The position numbers and the translations under genes are program-made. A stretch of 64,000 bases of DNA from Parvularcula sp964219355 (GTDB lineage: Bacteria; Pseudomonadota; Alphaproteobacteria; Caulobacterales; Parvularculaceae), in NCBI GenBank assembly GCA_964219355.1, contig CAXPOZ010000006.1:62001-126000 (forward strand). The letters are read 5' to 3'. Shown here piece by piece: positions 41,287-50,200 of the stretch. How positions within the stretch are numbered: position 1 is the first letter of the stretch; every line of letters starts with the position of its first letter. The notes under the pieces were generated by a model. That model did not search any database and had not been told where the DNA came from. It was given only the letters and a program-made list of their open reading frames with translations.

Positions 41287-43083
41287 TTATCGCGGAGGAA
41301 TTCTCAACTCCACATGATAACCCCGTTCATTGACTGCCTGTGTGAGCTCTGCCGAAAGTTGGCGTGCAAATGCCGTCATGAGCTTTGATCCAAGTCCTGA
41401 AGATGACTCACCGACCTTTCCGGCCTTCCCGTCATCCTGGATTGAGAGAACCAGATCGTCGCCATCTTCGATCAATGTCACGCTGATCTCTTCACCATCA
41501 CCGGATTCAAGGGCATATTTCACCGAATTCGTGATCGCCTCCAGAACGAACAGTGCCATCGGGATCGCGTCATCCGACACTCTCTCGACCTCGGCTATGT
41601 TCCAGCGCAATCGCCCACCGAATTCCTCTATACCGAGCGCACCCTGCAGGTGCTCCAGCAGCGCATCGAAGAATCGCCGCATCTGGACATACTCAAGTCG
41701 CTCATGCTGATAAAGAGTTTGGTGTACAATCGAAAGTGCATCGATCCTGTTACGGACGTTTCCAAGCACTCTTCTTGCTTGAGTATCCTCGAGAGGCCGC
41801 ATCTGCAGTCGAACAAAGCTGCTGACAATTTGTAAGTTGTTTTTTACGCGGTGATGGATCTCTTTGACCGCCGCATCGCGTACAGCAATCGCTTCGTGCA
41901 ATTCCTCATCCCGCTGCCCGATCCGTCTCGCCATATTCTCAAGAATGGAAGATAGCTTCGATATTTCCTGCGGCGCCTCTTCGAACGAGGCATCAGGCGT
42001 ATAATCATATTTCCCGACAGCATAAGCAGCCGTCATGCGCCGTAATGGCCAGAACCATTTGAGGATCAAATGTTCGATCGCGAACCAGACAGCGATCAGA
42101 GTCAGGAGGAATGTCAGTATCGGCAAGCCGATCGTTACTGCCGGGCGTAGAGTGAACTCGCTGACAATCCCCGGCGCCGGCCGTGAGACCATGGCGTAGA
42201 TACCGCCCTCGCCGATAGGGCGGATCACGCGGTCATAAGGATCACCTTCATTGTCATCGACGACATCCAGCATCGTCTCATTGGACTGCACGGCCTTGCG
42301 AACGTCCAGCGCACGACCATCCTGAAACCTCACGCTGCCAAAGACATTCCCGTCGCTATCAACGAGCGCAACTTCGATATCATCCCGCTCTCGGGGGGCT
42401 GGCATGGCAGACATGAGTCTGTAGATATTGATCCCTATACTGGCAGATCCTGCGAACTCTCCATTCTCATCCTCTAGCCTGTGGAGTGAAGCAAATGACC
42501 ATTCATCGCTCTCGACACCGATGAACGCACCTGTCCTTAACGTCACACGGCCATCTCTGAGCTGTGCATGCCAGTAGCGATCCTGGATCTCATAACCAGG
42601 CTCACCTCTGGCCGTACATTTGGCCAGCCCAGTCACACCATAGTGAACGATATTCTGTACGTAGGGAAACACAGGCTTGATGCGCGCCATGGTCTCAGAA
42701 CATCTGTCTTCGGCGATATCATCACTGAAAATCGCGAGGAGCGATTCTGCCGAGGCAACAGATTTCTCAATCCAGTCGATAGCATTGTCAGACGCCAGAA
42801 TGAGCTCTTCCTGACGATCTTGAACGGTATTTCGGCTATCGAGATAGGCTCGCCACCCAGCGATGACGAGGACAGGGCTTAATGCTGCAGCAATCGTTAC
42901 AAGGAGACGCGCGCGGAGGCTTTGAAGTGCCTTTGGAACGCTCGTGGCATTGCCGTTTGCGCCCTTCCCACTTCCAGCCTTAACCTCTCCCTCCTTGGAG
43001 GGAGGCTGCTTCAGCCATGATGTCCGAGATTGCGTCGCTAGCTTTTGCGCCTTGCTCGTCGCTGAATCCTGCTGATCCGTCAT
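41287..43083 (-). CDS. Membrane sensor histidine kinase, HisKA_2/HWE type, of the GSR
   Basis: This 598-residue kinase has a cytoplasmic N-terminal tail of about 55 residues, TM1 (about 60-77), a periplasmic cache-like sensor domain (78-312) and TM2 (about 314-338). A HAMP-like linker and a HisKA_2 domain follow, with EIHHRVKNNLQIVSSF (phosphoacceptor H411, adjacent H410). The HATPase has ITNSVKYAL and IQDDGKAG. Kinases of this class next to phyR-nepR-ecfG phosphorylate PhyR. The ATG at 43083 has GAGGAA nine bases upstream, and its first 35 codons overlap the 3' end of ecfG in another frame (104 nt). No later start candidate is convincing. Confidence 0.92.
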   Translation of the reverse strand: MTDQQDSATSKAQKLATQSRTSWLKQPPSKEGEVKAGSGKGANGNATSVPKALQSLRARLLVTIAAALSPVLVIAGWRAYLDSRNTVQDRQEELILASDNAIDWIEKSVASAESLLAIFSDDIAEDRCSETMARIKPVFPYVQNIVHYGVTGLAKCTARGEPGYEIQDRYWHAQLRDGRVTLRTGAFIGVESDEWSFASLHRLEDENGEFAGSASIGINIYRLMSAMPAPRERDDIEVALVDSDGNVFGSVRFQDGRALDVRKAVQSNETMLDVVDDNEGDPYDRVIRPIGEGGIYAMVSRPAPGIVSEFTLRPAVTIGLPILTFLLTLIAVWFAIEHLILKWFWPLRRMTAAYAVGKYDYTPDASFEEAPQEISKLSSILENMARRIGQRDEELHEAIAVRDAAVKEIHHRVKNNLQIVSSFVRLQMRPLEDTQARRVLGNVRNRIDALSIVHQTLYQHERLEYVQMRRFFDALLEHLQGALGIEEFGGRLRWNIAEVERVSDDAIPMALFVLEAITNSVKYALESGDGEEISVTLIEDGDDLVLSIQDDGKAGKVGESSSGLGSKLMTAFARQLSAELTQAVNERGYHVELRIPPR

Positions 43084-43579
43084 TCAACATTTCCTCAAGC
43101 GCGCTCCGCCCACGGCTCACACGGCTCTTGATCGTTCCCACGGCGCATCCGCAGATAGCAGCAGCTTCATCATAGGCAAGGCCACCAGCACCAACGAGAA
43201 TCACAGCTTCCCGTTGCTCTGAGGGGAGTTTTTGCAAGGCATTTCGCAGCGCGAGAACCTCCAACGGCGCAGACGGATCATCGACAGCCATCAGCGTCCC
43301 TTCTGCGACTTCCTGATCCAGCGGCTGAGACCGCCATGCTCTACGCTGCTCGGAATAAAAGTGATTTCGCAGGATCGTGAAAACCCAAGCACGCAGATTG
43401 GTGCCTTCCTTATAGCTTTCGCGGGATTTCCACGCCTTCAGCATGGCTTCCTGCGCTAAATCATCCGCCATCGATGCATTACCGCACATGCTTCTGGCGA
43501 AAGCACGAAGCTGCGGAATAAGGACGGTCAGCTCTTTTTTGAAATTCTCGTCTTCAGACGGATGTGATGCACTCCCCAT
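42980..43579 (-). CDS. ecfG: EcfG-family general stress sigma factor
   Basis: This 199-residue ECF sigma factor has region 2 MADDLAQEAMLKAWKSRESYKEGTNLRAWVFTILRNHFYSEQRR and region 4 LPSEQREAVILVGAGGLAYDEAAAICGCAVGTIKSRVSRGRSAL, both very close to EcfG/SigT of Caulobacterales. It directs RNA polymerase to GGAAC-N16/17-CGTT promoters once NepR is removed. Its ATG shares one base with the nepR stop (TAATG), so the two proteins are made together. About 40 residues beyond region 4 coincide with the overlap with the kinase gene. Confidence 0.95.
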   Translation of the reverse strand: MGSASHPSEDENFKKELTVLIPQLRAFARSMCGNASMADDLAQEAMLKAWKSRESYKEGTNLRAWVFTILRNHFYSEQRRAWRSQPLDQEVAEGTLMAVDDPSAPLEVLALRNALQKLPSEQREAVILVGAGGLAYDEAAAICGCAVGTIKSRVSRGRSALEEMLNDGSAGFSDEQGAKASDAISDIMAEAASLQGGRG

Positions 43580-43755
43580 TATGCATCACCAGATGATGAG
43601 CGGTTGTTATCAGCATCCTCTAACAATTTTAGGAAGTCATCCGGGACATCTTCCTGGATGACATCATCATAAATTTGGCGCAATTGACGCCCAATTCTGT
43701 TGGTGCGCATGCGACGCTCGCGCTTCTCCAACGGATTGGTGTCTTTTTGATCAGT
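43579..43755 (-). CDS. nepR: Anti-sigma factor NepR
   Basis: This 58-residue protein has the NepR core RTNRIGRQLRQIYDDVIQEDVPDDFLKLLEDAD, which forms the two helices that clamp EcfG region 2/4 and that are captured by phosphorylated PhyR. A longer frame starts with an ATG at 43797, but the EcfG promoter at 43798-43822 touches that ATG, so the transcript should begin inside the longer frame. The start is therefore placed at 43755 (MTDQKDTN). Confidence 0.93.
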   Translation of the reverse strand, partial: TDQKDTNPLEKRERRMRTNRIGRQLRQIYDDVIQEDVPDDFLKLLEDADNNRSSSGDA

Positions 43756-43797
43756 CATAAATTCGTCATTCGGGTTATCGTGATCGGGCAATATCAT

Positions 43798-43822
43798 AAC
43801 GCCGCTTCTGGCAGCCGGTTCC
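43798..43822 (-). promoter_or_regulatory. EcfG promoter for nepR-ecfG (autoregulation)
   Basis: On the minus strand: GGAAC, 16 bases, CGTT, a perfect consensus. The -10 ends directly before the upstream nepR ATG, which excludes that ATG for this promoter. Confidence 0.88.
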
Positions 43823-43852
43823 GAGAAATCTGAGTTTTTTTTGATTTTTTTC

Positions 43853-43877
43853 GCAACCTTCTCGTCACTAGAGCGTT
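43853..43877 (+). promoter_or_regulatory. EcfG-like promoter for phyR
   Basis: GCAAC, 16 bases, CGTT: one mismatch in the -35. It lies 30 bp before the phyR ATG at 43908. Confidence 0.7.
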
Positions 43878-43907
43878 TTAGCGCTGATCACTGATTGAGG
43901 GTACCAA

Positions 43908-44723
43908 ATGTCACTTGTTGAAACTTTCCGCCCGCATCTGCCGTTTCTGCGGCGTTATGCACGGGCGCTGACAGGCAGCCAGCAGAGCGGGGATGCTTAT
44001 ATTCGCGCCTCTCTTGAGGCTCTCTCTGCTGACCCCGACCAGATTGGCACTGGCATCACAGATGGGTCAGAAGCTCCACGCATCGCACTCTACCGCCTGT
44101 TTCACACGATCTGGAGCACGACAGGTGCTGCACTTCAATCTCAGAAAGACGAGATTGAGAATAGCGATCTTAGCCCACTCGATCGCCTCGAAACGCTCTC
44201 CCCGCTTTCGCGTCAGGCTTACCTTCTGACCATGCTGGAAGGGTTCACCCGGAATGAGGCAGCTATCATTCTTTCACTGTCACCTGCTGAAGTCGACGAA
44301 CTCGTTGATACTGCCCAGCGTGACATTGAGAGCGAGCTGCGGACAAATGTGCTCATCATCGAGGACGAGGCCATTATTGCCGCGGACCTCGAAGCACTGG
44401 TGACGGAACTTGGTCATGATGTTGTTGGCACTGCCGCAACGCGCGACGAAGCGGTCAAGACGGCCTTGAGCACGAAACCCGGTCTCATCCTTTGCGATAT
44501 TCAGCTTGCCGATAACTCGTCTGGCATCGACGCTGCACAGGATATTCTGGCCAGTTTTGATGTGCCCATTATTTTCATCACGGCATTCCCTGAACGCTTG
44601 CTGACAGGTGAGCGGCCGGAGCCAACCTACCTGATCTCCAAGCCGTTCCAGGACAATGTCGTCAAAGCGGCAATCGCGCAGGCGTTGTTCTTTCATCCCG
44701 CCAAGGACAAAAAGGCAGCCTGA
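43908..44723 (+). CDS. phyR: Anti-anti-sigma response regulator PhyR
   Basis: This 271-residue protein has the diagnostic PhyR architecture. The N-terminal sigma-like domain (about 1-140: FRPHLPFLRRYARALTGSQQSGD, region-4-like LSPLSRQAYLLTMLEGFTRNEAAIILSL) is followed by a C-terminal receiver (about 146-262) with EDEA, phosphoacceptor D197 in LCDIQLAD, and K in LISKPF. Phosphorylation opens the sigma-like domain so that it binds NepR and frees EcfG. It is divergent from nepR-ecfG, with facing EcfG-type promoters in the 152-bp gap. Confidence 0.96.
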   Translation: MSLVETFRPHLPFLRRYARALTGSQQSGDAYIRASLEALSADPDQIGTGITDGSEAPRIALYRLFHTIWSTTGAALQSQKDEIENSDLSPLDRLETLSPLSRQAYLLTMLEGFTRNEAAIILSLSPAEVDELVDTAQRDIESELRTNVLIIEDEAIIAADLEALVTELGHDVVGTAATRDEAVKTALSTKPGLILCDIQLADNSSGIDAAQDILASFDVPIIFITAFPERLLTGERPEPTYLISKPFQDNVVKAAIAQALFFHPAKDKKAA

Positions 44724-44783
44724 TCTGGCGTAAACACATGACGAGTAGCCGTTGAGCAATCGTCGCCATTTCCAATGAAACAT

Positions 44784-44825
44784 GGCCCCCATTCTCGCGA
44801 CAAAGAGATGGGGGCCTTTCTTTTT
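44784..44825 (+). terminator. Terminator after phyR
   Basis: GGCCCCCAT (44784-44792) pairs with ATGGGGGCC (44808-44816), followed by TTTCTTTTT. Confidence 0.9.
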
Positions 44826-44859
44826 CCGCCCTCTGGAATGGCTAATCTCACGATCGCGC

Positions 44860-44884
44860 GGAACCGGCTCCTTGCACAGACGTT
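44860..44884 (+). promoter_or_regulatory. EcfG promoter for EF-hand protein gene
   Basis: GGAAC, 16 bases, CGTT: a perfect consensus. It lies 21 bp before the ATG at 44906. Confidence 0.85.
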
Positions 44885-44905
44885 TGTTCGGTGGAGGGTA
44901 TTAAC

Positions 44906-45424
44906 ATGCGTACCAAAGCCATTTTCATCTCTACCGCCGCTATTCTCGGCACCGCGTCCGTCGCATTGTCCAGTACGGACACACGGACGGTAACGGACAA
45001 AAGATCATCTATTGAAATCGACCAATTCGAAGCTGACGCTCAAAAGTCATTCTATCGGATCGATATCAATGATGACGACAAGATTGATATTGAAGAGTTC
45101 GCAGCACAAACGCTTGTGCATGCCGAGCTCGCCCGATTTAACGGATACGTTACTCTTGAGACTGATGAGATTACCTACATTCCATTGAGTAACCGCCCTC
45201 AGTACGAGCTGTCACTTCCCGAGCGGACCCGCATCACGACTCTCGCCCGCCGTGAGTTCTACGAGTATGCGGGTGATGATGGCGAAATGTCATTCTACGA
45301 ATGGACGAGCTATAAGCTCGCAGATGTTCGCCAGCACGATCGTGACCGCGACAGCAAAATTGAAGGCGACGAGCTAACAGATTACGCTCGACAAGTTGCT
45401 CGCCTTCGCCACTCTGGCGTATAG
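44906..45424 (+). CDS. Exported EF-hand calcium-binding protein
   Basis: This 172-residue protein has a signal peptide (MRTKAIFISTAAILGTASVALS). Two canonical EF-hand loops are visible: D53-x-N55-x-D57-x-K59-I-D61-x-x-E64 and D145-x-D147-x-D149-x-K151-I-E153-x-x-E156. A weaker acidic stretch lies near residues 123-132 (GDDGEMSFYEW). It should bind calcium in the periplasm. GTGGAGGG lies about eight bases before the ATG at 44906, so the upstream GTG at 44891 is part of the ribosome site. An EcfG promoter makes it a stress gene. The function beyond Ca2+ binding is unknown. Confidence 0.85.
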   Translation: MRTKAIFISTAAILGTASVALSSTDTRTVTDKRSSIEIDQFEADAQKSFYRIDINDDDKIDIEEFAAQTLVHAELARFNGYVTLETDEITYIPLSNRPQYELSLPERTRITTLARREFYEYAGDDGEMSFYEWTSYKLADVRQHDRDRDSKIEGDELTDYARQVARLRHSGV

Positions 45425-45435
45425 AGATTATGTTT

Positions 45436-45467
45436 GATATGTCAGGCTATTCTTGGCCTGACATATC
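45436..45467. terminator. Shared hairpin between convergent genes
   Basis: GATATGTCAGGC (45436-45447) pairs perfectly with GCCTGACATATC (45456-45467) around an 8-nt loop. It includes the last codons and stop of the methyltransferase gene and the tail of the EF-hand gene. No long T-tract is present, so termination strength is uncertain. Confidence 0.55.
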
Positions 45468-47009
45468 TTCTTCAACAGCCAACAAACCACTCCGCCGGCA
45501 TTCCTGCAGCAGGTGATCAAGCGCAGCAGTGATCCGGGCGGGATCCGCGTTTTCGTTTGTCGTGGCGTTTTGATCGCCAATATCCAGGCGCCCCTCTGAT
45601 ACGGCCTTGCAGATGTCTTCCACCAAAGCCTTGCGGGTTCTCGTGCCGTCCATCAGCCCTGCAATAAAACGCACAGGACCTCGCAGCGCGACTGGCTCGT
45701 GTAGCCGGGAGCTGACCTCGATCATATCGTTCGCAAGCTGCGCCCTGGCGACGGGCCAGAGAGCCGGACGGTCATTTGCAGCGCTTCCATTCCGTAGAGG
45801 GATGGTCGATACCTTAACGTGACCAGCCTCAATTGTGCGCCGCAGAGCGTCATGCAGCCGATCCGCCGCCCCGGGCTGGCTAGCGCCCGTACCCACCAGA
45901 GCGACATCCGCGATTTCATCGAGCGTTCGCGTCTCAGGGTAGGCCTCCGCGAGCAGCGAAAGCGCCTTTCCTGCGACAGGGTCATTGGTTCTGATCCGCG
46001 ACTCGCCATGACGGAAGGTCAGTGTGCCGCCCTCTTCTGCCTCCCTGACCATCGAACAGGCATAGTGAAGTGACATCAGCACTTCGCCGTGTGCCCTATT
46101 GTCTTGCTTAGCATCTGCCAGCCGCAGGATGGACCGCCTGAACTTCCTTCCACTGACAAAATCAGCGCTTTGCGTCCGGGCCAGATGATCACCGGCAGTG
46201 ATAACAGGTGGCTCCCCGTCGAGAAGAGGACCCAATGAACCCGCGTCCTGTTCGGGCGGTGCGGCATCGCAGACATAGGACAGCCCATGCTCTTCTGCCC
46301 ACTCGACAAAATCATGAAAGTAACACGGCTCATTGAACGGTCCCAGAAACTCCCCCTGAAAATGCGGGTCGGTCATGCGGACGCATTGGGCGATCTCGTC
46401 CTTTAGTGCGCTGCCATAGGGCGTCTTCGGATCAAGACTGCCAGCATAAGCCTCCAACACACTCCGTGCTTCCGCAATCGCCGTGATGGGATCAGTGCCC
46501 GGATTTATATGACGCTGGCATATCTCACGGACCGCCATGCGGAGCCCCCAGCCGGGATAGGTGTTATAGCTGATATAGGCTAGGCCAGCCACCGTCAGGG
46601 AGGCGGCGCAGATTTTCAGGATGTCCTCCCGAACGGGCTGCGGCGTCCAGCTAAAGACCCCGTGGCAGATGATGAAATCGTAATTCCGCGCACCCAAATT
46701 GAGCTGCGAAATATCTCCCTGACGAAGCGAAATATTCTTTAGGCTAAGTTCTTCAATCAGCTGATTGCCGTCGCGGATGTGCCGATCGGCCAGATCCACC
46801 CCCTCAAACCGGGCCTTCGGGAAACGCGCCGCCAGCGGGATGATATTGCCCCCTGACGCACAACCAAGTTCCAGCACCGTCGCGGTTTCAACAGCCGGGA
46901 CATGGCAGCCATGCAGAGCAGCGAGAGCCGCTAACCGGGCCGGCTGCGTTTGCGGAAATGGCAGTGATGCATAGGGCAATGCATCATAATCGATCTGATC
47001 CGGCGTCAT
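45447..47009 (-). CDS. SAM-dependent methyltransferase with PKMT-type regulatory domain
   Basis: This 520-residue protein has an N-terminal class I methyltransferase fold (motif I VLELGCASGGNIIPLA, GVDLADRHI, IICHGVFSW) and then YNTYPGWGLRMAVREICQRH, the start of the methyltransferase regulatory domain (PF10119 type). A C-terminal part of about 150 residues looks like tandem winged helices. This layout is that of the rickettsial protein lysine methyltransferases PKMT1/2, which modify outer-membrane proteins, and of uncharacterised homologues elsewhere. ATG at 47009 is chosen (GGGGAG seven bases upstream) over TTG at 47039. It is divergent from the giant RTX protein; whether that protein is a substrate is speculative. 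Confidence 0.85.
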   Translation of the reverse strand: MTPDQIDYDALPYASLPFPQTQPARLAALAALHGCHVPAVETATVLELGCASGGNIIPLAARFPKARFEGVDLADRHIRDGNQLIEELSLKNISLRQGDISQLNLGARNYDFIICHGVFSWTPQPVREDILKICAASLTVAGLAYISYNTYPGWGLRMAVREICQRHINPGTDPITAIAEARSVLEAYAGSLDPKTPYGSALKDEIAQCVRMTDPHFQGEFLGPFNEPCYFHDFVEWAEEHGLSYVCDAAPPEQDAGSLGPLLDGEPPVITAGDHLARTQSADFVSGRKFRRSILRLADAKQDNRAHGEVLMSLHYACSMVREAEEGGTLTFRHGESRIRTNDPVAGKALSLLAEAYPETRTLDEIADVALVGTGASQPGAADRLHDALRRTIEAGHVKVSTIPLRNGSAANDRPALWPVARAQLANDMIEVSSRLHEPVALRGPVRFIAGLMDGTRTRKALVEDICKAVSEGRLDIGDQNATTNENADPARITAALDHLLQECRRSGLLAVEEDMSGQE

Positions 47010-47262
47010 GACTGCTCCCCCCAGCGGCTGCCTGGCCAAACGGCAGGATGTCCGTATTTCAGTACCTTAGCACAATTCCGGGCGCAGAATCACAAGAACG
47101 CTGACTTCAATATCGCTTTACGCCGCTCAGCCCTTGGAATACATAAAAGATTAATAAATCAATGAATTCACACGGGTTACGGGCAAAGATCCTCCCCCCT
47201 GCATCGCAGGCGAGCATACCCCCCACCTCTGTGAAAGCTGCGGTTTTCTGGGGGAGATCAGC

Positions 47263-50200
47263 ATGGACTATTTTCTGACGATTGACGGCGTCAATGACGG
47301 CTCAGACGGCTTCGAGCCATTTGCTTTGTTCGAACACGGCATGTCACGATCCGAAGCGCTTCTCTTTTCGGGCTATCAGGGCTTTGGTTCTGTCCGTATA
47401 GAAAGTGCGCCCGCGGACATCTCAGTCAATTCATTCAGCAGTCGGCAGGCAATCGAGACAGGCTTCAATGCACCCGGCGGCGATGAACAGATTGCTCTGA
47501 CTGCTGATAACCTCTTGCTTCCAGCTGCCGCTCAGTCCCTGAGCAGCATTTCAGGCATCGCAAAGACCTATCTTCTCATCGATGGGTTGAATGGCGGCTC
47601 CACAGATGTCGGTTTTCAAGGCGCGTTCGAGATCAACTCCGTGCAACTTGGCGCCGGCAATTCCGTCTCCAACGGGACCCCGAACGCTCCGTCTTTTTCC
47701 GAGCTGAATGTCACCCTAGAGGGCATGTCGGCTGACTTGCTGTCTGCGATCGCGGGAGGGGTGGGCATTGAGTCCATCCAGGTGCTGGCCGTCGATGGGT
47801 CAGGTGATACCCTCTATGATCTGCGTCTTGGTGACGTCTTCCTCACTGGAAATTCTGTCTCCTCAGGTGGGGGTACGCCAAACACCAGTCTGAGCTTTTT
47901 CTATGAGAAGATAGGCCTGACACTTGGTGACAAGAGCTTCGGCTTTAATGTAGCCTCGAACATGTCGATCGAAGCCGACGCAATAGCCGAACCAGTTCCG
48001 GCGGTGGAGAATGGCCTCGAGGATGGCGCTGCTGTCCAGTATTATCTGACCATTGACGGCTATAATGGCGGCGTCAGTGACAAGGGTTTCGAAGGCGCAT
48101 TCGAGATTGATTCGTTCCAGTTCGGAGCCGGTGTCGGCGTTTCAGTCGGCGGGGGAGCACCGATGCTCACCTTGCCCAGCTTCAGTGAGCTGACAGTATC
48201 ACTGCAGGGTTTTGCGCCGGGGCTGTTTGCCGAGCTGATCGCCTCTCAACGCTTAGGTGCCGTCCAGATCGAGGGCGTCGACGTGAATGGCGATGTCATC
48301 TACGATTTGCGGCTTACGGATGTTTTCCTAGGCAGCCAGTCCGTTTCAACAGGCGGCGCAACACCTGTAAGTTCGCTGAGCTTCAACTATCAGAAAATCG
48401 GCTTTATCACCGATAGCGGAGATTTCGGATACGATTTGCCTTCCGGAACAGAGATCAATGCGCAGAATCTGGCGCAAGCTAGCGCCGACCCCATGCTTGA
48501 TCTCGAAACTCAGTCTGCAGATAATTACTATTTGATTATCGACAGCGGCGCGAATGGCGCTGCCGGGAAAGGCTATTTCGAGATAGAGCTCGGCTCTGTT
48601 CAGTTCGGCGCTGGCGTCGGTATCAGCGGGAACAACAAAAGCGCACCGTCCTTCAGTGAGGTCACTGTCACTTTTAACGGTATTGCCGCCAACCTCTTCG
48701 ACTTCATCGGCGCCGGAAATAGCATCGGCCCTGTCAGGATCGTGGGTACGGACAATAGTAGCGCCAGCGGTTCAAAAGGTGCCGTAATCTATGAGCTGCG
48801 GCTTGATGATGCGTATGTCACAGGGAACAGTTTTAGCGGCGGGACGGGCTCAGCCCTTTCAACAAGCCTGTCGCTCGCATCAGAGCGCATCGGCTTCATC
48901 ACCGACCCCAGCTCCTTCGGTTATGACATCGCAACTCAGACAAGCGCGGACCCTGAAAACTTGCCTGTCGCTATGGCCAATCAGGGCGGCTTCGGCCCTG
49001 CGGCTGTAGAGCAATATTATCTAGTCATCGACGGGCTCGACGGCGGCGTCACCTCGAAAGGTTTTGAAGGCGCATTCGAAATCAACCCCCTGCAATTCGG
49101 CGCTGGTGCGCCGCTGCAATTCATGGCCGCGACACCCATGCAGGGAATGCCGAGTTTCTCGGAAATCACCGTTTCTCTCGATGGCATCTCACCAACCCTG
49201 TTCACTCTTTTGGCGACGGGCGCTGATCTTGGTGCGGTGAGCATCAAGGGTGTGAGCGCAGGCAGCGTTGTCACCGAGATCCGGCTCGCGGATGCGCTGT
49301 TGTCCGGGAATTCCGTCTCGGCAGGCGGTAGCGACTTCAGCTCGAGCCTTAGTTTTGCCTATGATCAGATCGGCATCATCACACCCAACGGGAATGCCGG
49401 CTACGACCTCAGCGCTGGTACCCTGATAAATGCGCTCAACATGGATGAGGCTGTCGGGGGAAATGGCAGTGATCATGAAAACGGCGCCGTTGAACAATAC
49501 TACCTGCTGATTGACGGCCTTAATGGTGGGTCTACGGATAAAGGTTTTAACGGCTGGTTCGAGATTGACTCACTCCAGTTCGGCGCTGGCCTCCCCATTC
49601 AGAATGGCAGTCCTCAGAACGCCGCATTCTTCTCGGAGATATCCGTCAGCCTTGATGGCATTTCGCCCGAGCTACTGGATGAGCTTGCCACCGGTAACGG
49701 GCTCAGTGCGGTCTGGATCGCAGGCATCAATGCAAATGGTGAGGTCATCTATGATCTGCGCCTTGGCGATGTGGACATCACAGGTAATAGCATCAACGGC
49801 GGCAACGGATTTTCTGTCTCCTCAAGCCTGTCATTTGCATATTCGCGGATCGGATTGATCACGACAGAATCGGAATTTGGCTTCAACCTGATCTCAAATA
49901 CGGTCATCGATCCGGACACCATTGCCAGCCCCACGGCCAGCGCGATTGATGGCTTGGCTGAAAATGCCGTCACTCAGTACTTCCTGACCATTGACGGGTT
50001 TGATGGCGGCTCTTCCGGCAAAGGTGGCGCAGATCAGACCTACCTGCTCGACTCGATCCAGTTCGGTGCCGGCGTCGCCGTGCAGCAGGACGGCCCCAAG
50101 GGTAATCCGTCCTTCTCCGAAATCACGATCATGCTTGATGACATCACGCCAGAACTTTTCGAGGTCTTGGCCAATGGTGACATCCTGCCTTTCGTGCGGA

